Origin: Stenotrophomonas sepilia
GTDB taxonomy: Bacteria > Pseudomonadota > Gammaproteobacteria > Xanthomonadales > Xanthomonadaceae
DNA length: 64,000 nucleotides
NCBI RefSeq assembly: GCF_003244875.1
Contig: NZ_LXXZ01000054.1
Coordinates: 59,041 to 123,040 of the forward strand
Direction: 5' to 3'
Shown here in pieces: positions 13,343-20,484 of the stretch. The notes under the pieces are model-generated. The model ran no database searches and had not been told where the DNA came from. It saw nothing but the letters and a program-made list of their open reading frames with translations. The translations under genes were made by a program, and so were the position numbers. Within the stretch, counting starts at the first letter, position 1. Every line of letters begins with the position of its first letter.

Positions 13343-14616
13343 GGGGTCTCTCCAGTGGAAGCGGCAGCCGGCGGCGTGACAAGCGCCTGGCCGGTCAGTC
13401 GTTGAATTTCGATCAGGGCGCGCTGCGCATCCAAGGCGACGTCCAGCTGTTGCTGGGCCATGGCGGCGCGTTCGGACTGCAACTGTGCCCATTCCAGGTA
13501 ACTGATCGCCCCAGCACGATAGGCACGCTCAGCGGCCTGCTCGGCTCGGGCCAGCTTCGGCAACACGTCGCCGTGCAGGCGCGCCACCTCGGCCTGTGCC
13601 ACGGTGTAGCGGCCATGGGCTTCGACCAGCGTGGAGTACAGCGACAGGCCCTTGGCCTCGCGCTCGATCGTCAGGACCTGCAGCTCGGCTTCGCCGGCGC
13701 GAATCTCTGGCTGTGCGCGGCTGCGGCTACCCAGCGGCATGGATAAGCTGGCGACCAGCGCGGTGTCATCGGTCTCCTGTAGTCGGCGCACTCCGAGCTG
13801 CCAGGACAGGTCCGGTGAGGCCGCTGAACGCGCCAGCTGCAGTCGTGCCTGCGCGATCCGGCGGGCGTCGGCAAACTGCGCCAATTCCGGAGTCCGTTCC
13901 AACTCATCGGCCAGCGTCTGCATGGAGGCGATCTTCGGCAGGGCCATCGGATCGGCCGGGGCCACCTCGAAGCTGGGAGTACGTTCGCCCCACAAAGCGG
14001 CCAGATGCTGACGAGCAGCGAGTCGCTGTTGCTCGGCCCGATCACGCGTCAGCTCGGCCCGCGCAAGCGCTGCCTGCGCGGTGAGCAGCACCGACTCGGG
14101 TGAAGCGCCGGCCTGCAGGCGCTGCCTGGCGGCGGCCACGGTTCGCTGGCGTTGGCCAACATCGATGTCCGCTAGGCTTCGTTGCCGGTCGGCACCAACG
14201 ACAGCCAAATAGCGCTGCGCCGTCTCGGCTAGCAAGTCCAGGCGCCCGGTCTCGCGCTGCACGGCCAGCGCATCAATCCGGCTTTGTGCCAAGGTACGGC
14301 GGGCGTCGAGCTTGCCGCCGCGCTCCAGCACCGAACTCAGGCTCAAGGTCAACTCGGCGCTGTCCAAGCCACCGGCCGCGCCGGTGCCCAGCGCGTTTTC
14401 GACCTCGGCACCGAGCGTCCAGGGTGGGCGCTGCACCGCCTTATCTCGCTCGGCAACGAGGACAGTGGCTCGCGCATCGACCAGACGCAGCTCGGGATGG
14501 GTTTGGGCTACGCGTGCAAAGGCATCGTCCAAGGTCATCAACTCGACCGCCGCCGCAGGCATCGCTGCTGCGCCCGTTAACAGCAACGCGGCCAAGGCCG
14601 CCCATCGCACAGACAT
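13339..14616 (-). CDS. czcC: Outer-membrane channel of the Czc efflux system (TolC family)
   Basis: 425 residues with a Sec signal (LAALLLTGAAAMPAAA), followed by the two-repeat helical pattern of outer-membrane efflux proteins (LTLDDAFARVAQTHPELRLV near the start; Ala/Arg/Gln-rich coiled helices throughout). It forms the exit duct for CzcBA. ATG 14616 gives the signal peptide. Its end overlaps the czcB start. The 47 bases upstream separate it from the small 50-residue gene, so all genes from the CDF onward are probably one transcript. Confidence 0.88.
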
Positions 14617-14670
14617 GGAAGTACTCCGAAGGTTCTCGAGATCACAGGGATCGGCCTGCGCCCACATGCG

Positions 14671-14823
14671 TCACCCGGAAATTGGCGGTCGAAAGGGCGC
14701 GTGCAGATGCTCATACGCATCTGCACGCGTTTCGGCCTCGATTTCAGGCAAATACCGGCCGACAGCCAATTGCGCCAGCAGCAACCAGCGCAGGGAAAAT
14801 CCCAGCTGGCCGCCCGCGGTCAT
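14671..14823 (-). CDS. 50-residue small protein between CDF transporter and czcC
   Basis: A short frame starts at ATG 14823, overlapping the CDF stop as ATGA, and ends with TGA at 14671-14673. The product has one hydrophobic stretch (FSLRWLLLAQLAVG) near residues 9-22 and an acidic C-terminal half with His (ADAYEHLHAP). Codon choice is like its neighbours and the start overlap is the same type as in the rest of the operon, which supports it being real. It could be a small membrane peptide accompanying the efflux system. I recognise no family. Confidence 0.5.
   Translation of the reverse strand: MTAGGQLGFSLRWLLLAQLAVGRYLPEIEAETRADAYEHLHAPFRPPISG
14699..14728. repeat. Perfect 12-bp inverted repeat with 6-base loop
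   Basis: GCGTGCAGATGC and GCATCTGCACGC flank TCATAC, giving a perfect 12-bp stem. It lies inside the 50-residue gene and about 80 bases before czcC. No strong T-run follows on the transcribed strand, so it is more likely an RNA processing, attenuation or protein-binding element than a plain terminator. Confidence 0.6.
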
Positions 14824-15437
14824 GCAGGGGTCTTGCGCGCGTCGGCGCGTGCCCGGCGCGCGTCGCCCAATATTTCAAAGGCTTCCTTCATCACGTAGAG
14901 GCCGATAAGGGCACCGATTACGAAATCCGGATATGGACTGGCCAGCCACCACACCAGCAGGCCAGCCAGGATCACGCCCACGTTGGCTACCACATCGGCT
15001 CGGGTGAAAAGCCACGTCGCCCGCAGATGTACTTCGCCAGACTTCAGTGGCGCCAGCATGCGAAGGACCGCGAGATTGACCACTAGCGACAATAGAGCCG
15101 TACCGATCATCCACCCGCTTACCGGTTCAGCCCCGTGGAGTACGCGGCGACCGACCTCGACCAGCACGCCAACGCCCAGAATCAGCAGCACGCTACCGCT
15201 GACCCAAGCAGCGTTGGCCTTGAAGCGCGCCGTCCGACCAATAGCGACCAACCCAATGGCGTAGGCCGTGGCGTCGGAGAGCATGTCCAGTGCGTCGGCA
15301 AGCAAGCCGGTGGAATGGGCGATCCAGCCGGCAATGCCGCCAATCACCGCCATTGCAGCGTTCAGGGCCAGAGCGATCCACAGCACGCGCCGTTCCTGCG
15401 CGTTCTTTGCCTCGTGGTGGCAGCCGCAATCACTCAT
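14820..15437 (-). CDS. Short cation diffusion facilitator transporter lacking the C-terminal domain
   Basis: 205 residues with a His/Cys-containing N-terminus (CGCHHE) and about six membrane segments. The first metal site is visible as HSTGLLADALDMLSDA (His41, Asp48, Asp51, Asp55). In the fifth helix, WLFTRADVVAN has Asp148, but Phe144 stands where most CDFs have the His of HxxxD, so metal preference may differ. The cytoplasmic dimerisation domain (usually about 90 residues) is absent. It is the first gene of the efflux operon and is read from the MerR-type promoter at 15500-15530, divergent from the merR-like gene. Confidence 0.85.
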   Translation of the reverse strand: MSDCGCHHEAKNAQERRVLWIALALNAAMAVIGGIAGWIAHSTGLLADALDMLSDATAYAIGLVAIGRTARFKANAAWVSGSVLLILGVGVLVEVGRRVLHGAEPVSGWMIGTALLSLVVNLAVLRMLAPLKSGEVHLRATWLFTRADVVANVGVILAGLLVWWLASPYPDFVIGALIGLYVMKEAFEILGDARRARADARKTPA

Positions 15438-15499
15438 CGGATCTTCTCCATCGCAGGGGAGCCGGGCCGGCGCGGTCCGCTGGCATGGCAGGGCCCACG

Positions 15500-15530
15500 A
15501 GGGTAAAGTCCGTAGCTACTACGGAGTCAA
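15500..15530 (-). promoter_or_regulatory. MerR-type promoter/operator for the metal-efflux operon
   Basis: On the minus strand a -35 box TTGACT (15525-15530) is separated by 19 bases from a -10 box TACCCT (15500-15505). The spacer contains the dyad CCGTAGTAGCTACGG (15510-15524). A 19-bp spacer with a central dyad is the hallmark of MerR-activated metal promoters, where the activator untwists the DNA. It reads toward the CDF and czc genes; the regulator gene begins 12 bases away on the other strand. Confidence 0.9.
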
Positions 15531-15541
15531 GCCTACTACGA

Positions 15542-15976
15542 ATGAAAATTAGTGACGCCGCCACCGCCAGCGGGTGCCATCTGGAGACGATCCGCTACTA
15601 CGAGCGTATCGGCTTGCTCCCGAGGCCGGGACGATCAGGCAATGGTTACCGGGTCTACGGATTGGCGGACATTGAGCGCCTGCGCTTCATTGCCCGCGGT
15701 CGGGATTTGGGCTTCAGCCTGGAAGAGGTCCGTAGCCTGCTGCAGCTGGCCGGAGACGAGGGCCTGTCGTGCGTGGATGTGGATCGTCTGGCCCGCAGCC
15801 ACTTGTCCGACATTCGCGCCCGGATGGCAGACTTGCAACGTATGGCCAACGAACTGGAACGGGTAATCGCCAGTTGTCACGGCGGACAGCGAGCTGAGTG
15901 CACCATCCTGTCGACGCTGCGCCAGCCGACTTCCGAGGACTCCCCACGCAAGGAATCGAGCAAGAGCGCTACCTAG
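15542..15976 (+). CDS. MerR-family metal-responsive regulator
   Basis: 144 residues. The N-terminal winged helix-turn-helix of the MerR family is clear (MKISDAATASGCHLETIRYY, then YERIGLLPRPGR and YRVYGLADIERLRFI). A long dimerisation helix follows. Candidate metal-binding cysteines are in LSCVDVDRL and in the C-terminal loop SCHGGQRAEC. This layout is like ZntR/CadR/PbrR-type sensors of divalent cations. ATG 15542 is used because the MerR domain begins there. It is divergent from the efflux operon and presumably activates it from the dyad promoter while repressing itself. Confidence 0.88.
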   Translation: MKISDAATASGCHLETIRYYERIGLLPRPGRSGNGYRVYGLADIERLRFIARGRDLGFSLEEVRSLLQLAGDEGLSCVDVDRLARSHLSDIRARMADLQRMANELERVIASCHGGQRAECTILSTLRQPTSEDSPRKESSKSAT

Positions 15977-16042
15977 GCACCCGCGGTCCAAAACCTATGA
16001 CTTCTGCAGTCCGGCCGGTCGACGGTGTCAGTTGCCTGTAGC

Positions 16043-16603
16043 CTAGCTGCCCGAACCTGGACTCCAGGCGCGTATGAAGTCCTCCTGCTCATGCGTCTCG
16101 ATCGCACCCGGCCTGACCTGACGAACCATGCTCATGGCCTGCTCACCAGTGGCAGCCGTGCCTGTTTCTAACAGCAACAAGCACGCTACGGTGCCAGCTC
16201 GTCCTAGCCCGCCCTTACAATGCACAACTGCGCGGCTTCCGCGCAACAACTCATTACTGAGTGCTGGGCCCAACTCGCGCCATGCCTCCAAGAAGGAACT
16301 GTTAGGCGCTGCGCCGTCTACGATTGGAAGTCCGTACCACTTGATTCCCTGCGCCATCGCCCGCTCTGGCAGCGCGGCAATCCTAAGCTCATCGAACTCC
16401 CATGGCTCAATCAGGGAGATCAGGTACCCCGCGCCCCACTGGCGAATCGCGCAAAGGTCCACGTCAATGTCACGACTCCATGGCCCCGTCATCGCGGCCT
16501 TTTGAAACTTCCCTGGCGCGAAAGTTACACCTACTGCGCCGCCACTGACTCCGACAGCGATCGTGGCGATATGCAGAGGATGTGTGTGACTAGTTCTGAA
16601 CAT
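16043..16603 (-). CDS. CDKN3-like dual-specificity protein phosphatase
   Basis: 186 residues. The P-loop VHCKGGLGRAG (nucleophile Cys129, Arg135) is the cysteine-phosphatase signature HCxxGxxR, and Asp96 in LPIVDGAAP is the likely general acid. The N-terminal half (GVSGGAVGVTFAPGK; LISLIEPWEF) resembles bacterial proteins annotated as cyclin-dependent kinase inhibitor 3 family. ATG 16603 has a GAGGGA ribosome site. It is divergent from the HAD-fusion gene. No kinase partner is present nearby, so the substrate is unknown. Confidence 0.78.
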   Translation of the reverse strand: MFRTSHTHPLHIATIAVGVSGGAVGVTFAPGKFQKAAMTGPWSRDIDVDLCAIRQWGAGYLISLIEPWEFDELRIAALPERAMAQGIKWYGLPIVDGAAPNSSFLEAWRELGPALSNELLRGSRAVVHCKGGLGRAGTVACLLLLETGTAATGEQAMSMVRQVRPGAIETHEQEDFIRAWSPGSGS

Positions 16604-16763
16604 TGTCGATCCCTCATCGCGGCAACTAAGAGAGCCGCGGCGCAGCGGCGACCACCCATGGCTTCTATGCCGATCCTTGAGCTAAACATTCCAGCCGACC
16701 TAGTGGTGCCGCCCTGCCGAGCAGCACAGCAAAGGTGATCCTTTTGTCAGTTGCAGGCAACAA

Positions 16764-16830
16764 GTACCAGTAGGCTCACGCTACATGCGTACCAGTAGGC
16801 TCACGCTGCATGTGTACCAGTAGGCTCACG
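16764..16830. repeat. Three direct repeats (iterons) of 17 bp with 25-bp period
   Basis: GTACCAGTAGGCTCACG occurs exactly at 16764, 16789 and 16814, spaced 25 bases apart, with related linkers (CTACATGC, CTGCATGT). The array lies 62 bases before the HAD-fusion gene and inside a 288-base non-coding gap between two divergent phosphatase-like genes. Regular spacing suggests cooperative protein binding, for instance by the antitoxin-like domain of the downstream product. Nothing else is visible in this gap. Confidence 0.85.
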
Positions 16831-16891
16831 TGTTGGACAGCGAGAGTGTCCAGGAGCAAGGTGTACACACGCTCCTCGCTAGAGACAACAC

Positions 16892-17851
16892 ATGAAGCCG
16901 AGCATTCTGGCATTGGACCTCGAAGGGACACTCATTTCCAATGCGATAAGCCAGATTCCAAGACCCGGCCTCTGTCGGTTCTTGGAGGACGTCCGATCGC
17001 ACTTCAGTCAGCTCATGATGTTTACGACTGTGCCGGAAGAGCGCTTTCGCAGCATTGCCGATTTGTTGGTTCGTGAAGGAAGCGCGCCTCCGTGGTTCGC
17101 GAGCCTTGAATACATCCATTGGACGGGCAGCACGAAGGATCTACGGCTAGCCACACCAAAATTAGGCGCGGCCTTGCTGCTTGATGATCATCGCCCCTAT
17201 GTACACCCAGGACAGGAGCATCTGTGGGTTCAGATACCTCTGTTTGCGTCTCCCTACCCATCAGAGGACGAGGGATTAGCGATCGCGCTTCGACTCCTGC
17301 TCGATCGCATCCACGCAACGGGCAATTTCACTGAAGCATCTCTCCAAGAACAGCTAAAGCCACAGGCAGAAGCAACGGGCGCACCACGGCGTTCCGACGC
17401 CTGCTCATCGGCCCAGAAGATCCTGTCCGACGCCGCCGTCAGGCGAGATGAACTTGCCGCACAGTGGCATAGCGCCGCCGAAGTCAGTTCACAGCTCGGC
17501 CCGTCATTGACCAGTGGTAGCGGCCTAGCCGGTCAGCTGCGCAGAGCCGGCCAGCTACTTGGGGTCTATGTAACGAAGCCTGTGCCCGGCTATCGCTACC
17601 CAGACTGGCAGTTTGGTGAAAACGGCGAGCCCGTTGAATATTTGGCAGAAATCCTGTCAGCACTGCGTGCAATCGGTCATTTCGAGATCGAGCCGTACGG
17701 GCAACTTCACAGCACCGGATGGCGTGAGGCAGAGTGGTTTCTCTCACCGCACGCTCTGCTCAACGGCATGCCACCTGCCGAAGCCCTCAGCTCTGAACCG
17801 GCTCGCGTGCTGCGGGCGGCCCGTACCGAGTTCGGGCAAGGAGAGTCATAG
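16892..17851 (+). CDS. HAD/NIF-like phosphatase domain fused to an antitoxin-like DNA-binding domain
   Basis: 319 residues in two parts. Residues 1-150 look like a HAD-type NLI-interacting-factor phosphatase: motif I is LALDLEGTL, with Asp9 but Glu11 in place of the usual second Asp; then MMFTTVPEERF and LLLDDHRPY (Asp98/Asp99). Residues about 180-319 resemble a second, antitoxin-type unit: RRDELAAQWHSAAEVSSQLG as a possible helix-turn-helix, LRRAGQLLGVYV, YRYPDWQFGENGEPV, and a tail like MbcA/ParS proteins (LLNGMPPAEALSSEPARVL). Iterons precede the gene. The fusion suggests a phosphatase toxin joined to its regulator, or a regulated phosphatase; both are inference. Confidence 0.6.
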   Translation: MKPSILALDLEGTLISNAISQIPRPGLCRFLEDVRSHFSQLMMFTTVPEERFRSIADLLVREGSAPPWFASLEYIHWTGSTKDLRLATPKLGAALLLDDHRPYVHPGQEHLWVQIPLFASPYPSEDEGLAIALRLLLDRIHATGNFTEASLQEQLKPQAEATGAPRRSDACSSAQKILSDAAVRRDELAAQWHSAAEVSSQLGPSLTSGSGLAGQLRRAGQLLGVYVTKPVPGYRYPDWQFGENGEPVEYLAEILSALRAIGHFEIEPYGQLHSTGWREAEWFLSPHALLNGMPPAEALSSEPARVLRAARTEFGQGES

Positions 17852-18158
17852 CGTCCCCCTCTGAAGTGTTGAGAAAAATATAGGATTGAGGTCAGTGGGC
17901 ACTCTTTCTCACCCAAATTTTCCATTTGGTAGAATAAATGGTGCTATCCATGGTGAATGAGTTCCTAGAAAGGCAGTGTTTTAGAGAGATGCCTAGTAAT
18001 GAGGTATGCACAACATGTGTGCACAACCGTTCTAAGCGCATCTTCGGTGCATCCCGACAAGGGCTCCTGGCATGCCTGCCTGGGGCCCATGTCGTTCTTG
18101 AGGCACTGCCGGGATCCTGTTGTCCGGCGGCGGCCGATGCGGACGTTCCTCGATGTTG
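17852..18158. other. Low-GC intergenic stretch at the likely right edge of the island
   Basis: About 300 bases without a supported gene. The first half is AT-rich and the second half (from about 18060) has the high GC typical of the core genome. Together with the change in gene content this marks a likely island-chromosome junction. A short dyad around 18010-18025 (TGCACAACATGTGTGCA) is visible. No direct repeat matching another part of the window was found, so the attachment site is not defined. Confidence 0.45.
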
Positions 18159-19070
18159 TCACCGATTACCGAACACGCCCTGGTCCAGCAGGCAATCAAT
18201 GAACGCACCCAGCAGGGCGGGGCGGTGCCGCCTGTTCGGGTAGTAGAGAAAAAGCCCGGGGCGCGAGACCGACCAATCCGCCAGTACCCGCACCAGCAAT
18301 CCCTGGGCCAGCAGTTCCCCCACGCGATCCTGCTCGAAGTGATAGGCGATTCCGAGGCCGGCCAGTGCCGCCGCAATCCCGACGTCAGCGTGATTGGTGA
18401 CGACAGGACCGTCCACGGCGACCTCCAGGTGGCGGCCTCGCTTCTTGAACTCCCATCGGTACTGCCTGCCGTCACTCTGCAGCCGCCAGTTGATGCAGGC
18501 GTGATCCTGCAGGTCCGCCGGAGTTCGCGGCGTTCCACGGCGTGCGAGGTAATCCGGTGACGCCACGGCCACCATGTTCAGGTCGGGAGTGAGGCGGATG
18601 GCCACCATATCCTTCTCGAGCTGCCCACCCACGCGGATGCCTGCATCAAACCGCCCACTGACGATGTCGCTGAGCGCGTCGTCGACCACGATGTCGACAA
18701 CGACATCAGGGTAGGCCTGGTGGAAGCGGGCAAGCCGCGGGGCAATCAGTGTTCTTGCGGCGATGCCCAGCGTATTGATGCGCAGGGTCCCGTTGATCCG
18801 TCCGCTCGCTTCGCTGGTTTCAGCGACCGCTACCGCCAACTCCTGGAACAGCGGCGCGATGCGCGCGTACAGTCGTCCGCCACTTGCCGAGGGTGCCACG
18901 CTTCGTGTTGTGCGATTCAGAAGGCGGGTGCCGAGACGGCCTTCCAGTTGACGGATGGTCTGGCTCAGGGCCGAGGGCGATACCCCCAGATGTTCCGCCG
19001 CCCGCGCGAAGCTCTGACGTTCCACTACCGCCACGAAGGCCTTCAGTTCAGCGAACTCGGATCCGCGCAT
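18159..19070 (-). CDS. LysR-family transcriptional regulator
   Basis: 303 residues. The N-terminal helix-turn-helix is typical (ELKAFVAVVERQSFARAAEH, then LGVSPSALSQTIRQLEGRLG, RLLNRTTRSV). The remainder is the periplasmic-binding-protein-like effector domain of the LysR type, ending in a tail like members that regulate short-chain dehydrogenases (LFLYYPNRRHRPALLGAFID). ATG 19070 is chosen over an upstream in-frame start because the HTH begins directly after it. It is divergent from the NTF2-like/SDR pair, which it probably controls. Confidence 0.85.
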   Translation of the reverse strand: MRGSEFAELKAFVAVVERQSFARAAEHLGVSPSALSQTIRQLEGRLGTRLLNRTTRSVAPSASGGRLYARIAPLFQELAVAVAETSEASGRINGTLRINTLGIAARTLIAPRLARFHQAYPDVVVDIVVDDALSDIVSGRFDAGIRVGGQLEKDMVAIRLTPDLNMVAVASPDYLARRGTPRTPADLQDHACINWRLQSDGRQYRWEFKKRGRHLEVAVDGPVVTNHADVGIAAALAGLGIAYHFEQDRVGELLAQGLLVRVLADWSVSRPGLFLYYPNRRHRPALLGAFIDCLLDQGVFGNR

Positions 19071-19168
19071 TATGTAAGATTCTTGACATAACCCATTCGG
19101 ATTATAGGGCATTCACTTAACCGACCTGCGTGCACATCCTGAGCGCCTCACCACTGCAGGAGCCAGGA

Positions 19169-19495
19169 ATGAATGCGTTGACTCTCCCAGAACCCATCGC
19201 CGCGTACTTCGCGGCCGAACATGACCCCGAAGTGCTGGCGCGTTGTTTTGCCGCCCAGGCTGTGCTGAAGGACGACGGGCACACCCTCGTCGGCGTCGAC
19301 GCCATCAAAGCCTTCCTGGCCGAGGCATCCGCCAAATACAGCGCCACCAGCGTGCCGAGCGCCATCGAACGGCAGGGGAAACACCACGTTGTCCGTGCCA
19401 TCGTGAGCGGCAACTTCCCCGGCAGTCCGATTCTGCTGAGCTACCGTTTCGAACTGGAACGGGGCCTGATCGCATCGCTGGAGATCACCGCATGA
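19169..19495 (+). CDS. NTF2-like (SnoaL-type) small protein
   Basis: 108 residues with the cone-shaped NTF2/SnoaL pattern: ITAYFAAEHDP-like start (IAAYFAAEHDPEVLARCF), VLKDDGHTLVG, IKAFLAEASAKY and a final beta segment (LLSYRFELERGLIASLEI). ATG 19169 has CAGGAG-CCAGGA in front. Its stop overlaps the start of the SDR gene (ATGA), so they are co-translated. Such proteins act as small isomerases, hydrolases or polyketide-type cyclases; the substrate here is unknown. Confidence 0.78.
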   Translation: MNALTLPEPIAAYFAAEHDPEVLARCFAAQAVLKDDGHTLVGVDAIKAFLAEASAKYSATSVPSAIERQGKHHVVRAIVSGNFPGSPILLSYRFELERGLIASLEITA

Positions 19496-20274
19496 GCTTC
19501 GATCTTCAACTCGGTGGCCTGCGGGCCGTGGTGACCGGCGGCACGGCCGGTGTGGGGGCGGCCGTGGTCAGGACCCTTGCCGAGGCCGGGGCCAGGGTGA
19601 TGACGTCGGCGCGCAGCCTGCCGGCACGCCCGGTGGAAGGAGTCGCCTACGTAGCCGCCGATCTGTCGACGGCCGAGGGCACCGGCATTTTCGCCCACGC
19701 CGTGCTGCAGGCATGGGGCGGCGCAGACATCCTGGTCAATGTGCTGGGGGGATCAAAGACACCTGGCGGCGGCTTCGCAGCGATCAGTGATGCGCACTGG
19801 CTTGCCGAGCTGAACCTGAATCTGATGCCGGCGGTCCGTCTGGATCGTGCCTTGCTGCCATCCATGCTCGCGCAGCGCGCTGGCGTGATCATCCACGTCA
19901 GTTCGATCCAGCGCATGCTGCCTCTGCCGGAGTCCACCACCGCGTATGCCGCCGCCAAAGCGGCACTCACGACCTACAGCAAGTCGCTTTCACGAGAGGT
20001 CACTCCCAAGGGCGTGCGGGTGTTGAGCGTAGCGCCGGGCTGGATCGAGACAGAAGCATCCCGGGAATTTGCAGAGCGGATCGCGGCAGAAGCGGGAACC
20101 GATTATGAAGGTGGCAAGAGGCTGGTCATGGACTGGCTCGGCGGGATCCCGGTGGGACGGCCCGCGGCACCGCAGGAGGTGGCCGATCTGATTGTGTTCC
20201 TGGCGTCTCCCCGGTCGGCGTCGATTGCCGGAACGGAGTATCGGATCGACGGCGGCACGATTTCGACGCTGTAG
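19492..20274 (+). CDS. Short-chain dehydrogenase/reductase
   Basis: 260 residues. The nucleotide-binding motif TGGTAGVG is at 15-22, DILVN-type strand (GGADILVNVLGG) follows, and the catalytic Ser/Tyr/Lys set appears as HVSSIQRM and TTAYAAAKAAL. The end RIDGGTISTL matches classical SDRs. It oxidises or reduces an alcohol/carbonyl with NAD(P). It overlaps the NTF2-like gene and is followed by a hairpin terminator, so the pair forms a two-gene operon beside the divergent LysR regulator. Confidence 0.88.
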   Translation: MSFDLQLGGLRAVVTGGTAGVGAAVVRTLAEAGARVMTSARSLPARPVEGVAYVAADLSTAEGTGIFAHAVLQAWGGADILVNVLGGSKTPGGGFAAISDAHWLAELNLNLMPAVRLDRALLPSMLAQRAGVIIHVSSIQRMLPLPESTTAYAAAKAALTTYSKSLSREVTPKGVRVLSVAPGWIETEASREFAERIAAEAGTDYEGGKRLVMDWLGGIPVGRPAAPQEVADLIVFLASPRSASIAGTEYRIDGGTISTL

Positions 20275-20309
20275 CCAACAGGCGTCGTCCTGCTCCCACC
20301 GCCAGAAGG

Positions 20310-20339
20310 AAAGCCTCGCTCACGCGGGGCTTTTGTTTT
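20310..20339 (+). terminator. Rho-independent terminator after the SDR operon
   Basis: AAAGCCTCGC, loop TCAC and GCGGGGCTTT form a stem followed by TTTTGTTTTC. Located 36 bases after the SDR stop. Confidence 0.85.
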
Positions 20340-20392
20340 CCAGGTCGGCTGCGGAGTTGTGCCTCGCAGCATTGATTTTCGTGCACTGCGAC

Positions 20393-20435
20393 TTGCAAAC
20401 ACACAAATTCCTCCCCTATGGTGCAATCGATTGCA
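20393..20435 (+). promoter_or_regulatory. Promoter with LacI-type operator in front of the rightward sugar operon
   Basis: A possible -35 box TTGCAA (20393-20398) and -10 box TATGGT (20417-20422) have an 18-base spacer. Directly at the -10 end lies the perfect palindrome TGCAATCGATTGCA (20422-20435), with the central CG typical of LacI/GalR operators. The same 14 bases occur at 29090-29103 between the leftward arm and the LacI-family gene, so that regulator very likely binds here and represses the GMC operon. Confidence 0.85.
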
Positions 20436-20484
20436 TTGCAGTGAATCCTCAGTGTTTGATGTCGGTTGGGAGGCCGGCAGGTGG

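Noticed and set aside
16764..16830. CRISPR array
   Set aside because: Only three repeats with 8-base linkers that are nearly identical; these are iteron-like direct repeats.
17938..18243. Possible 101-residue plus-strand gene at the island edge
   Set aside because: It runs into the antisense strand of the LysR gene and spans the composition change; no domain is visible.
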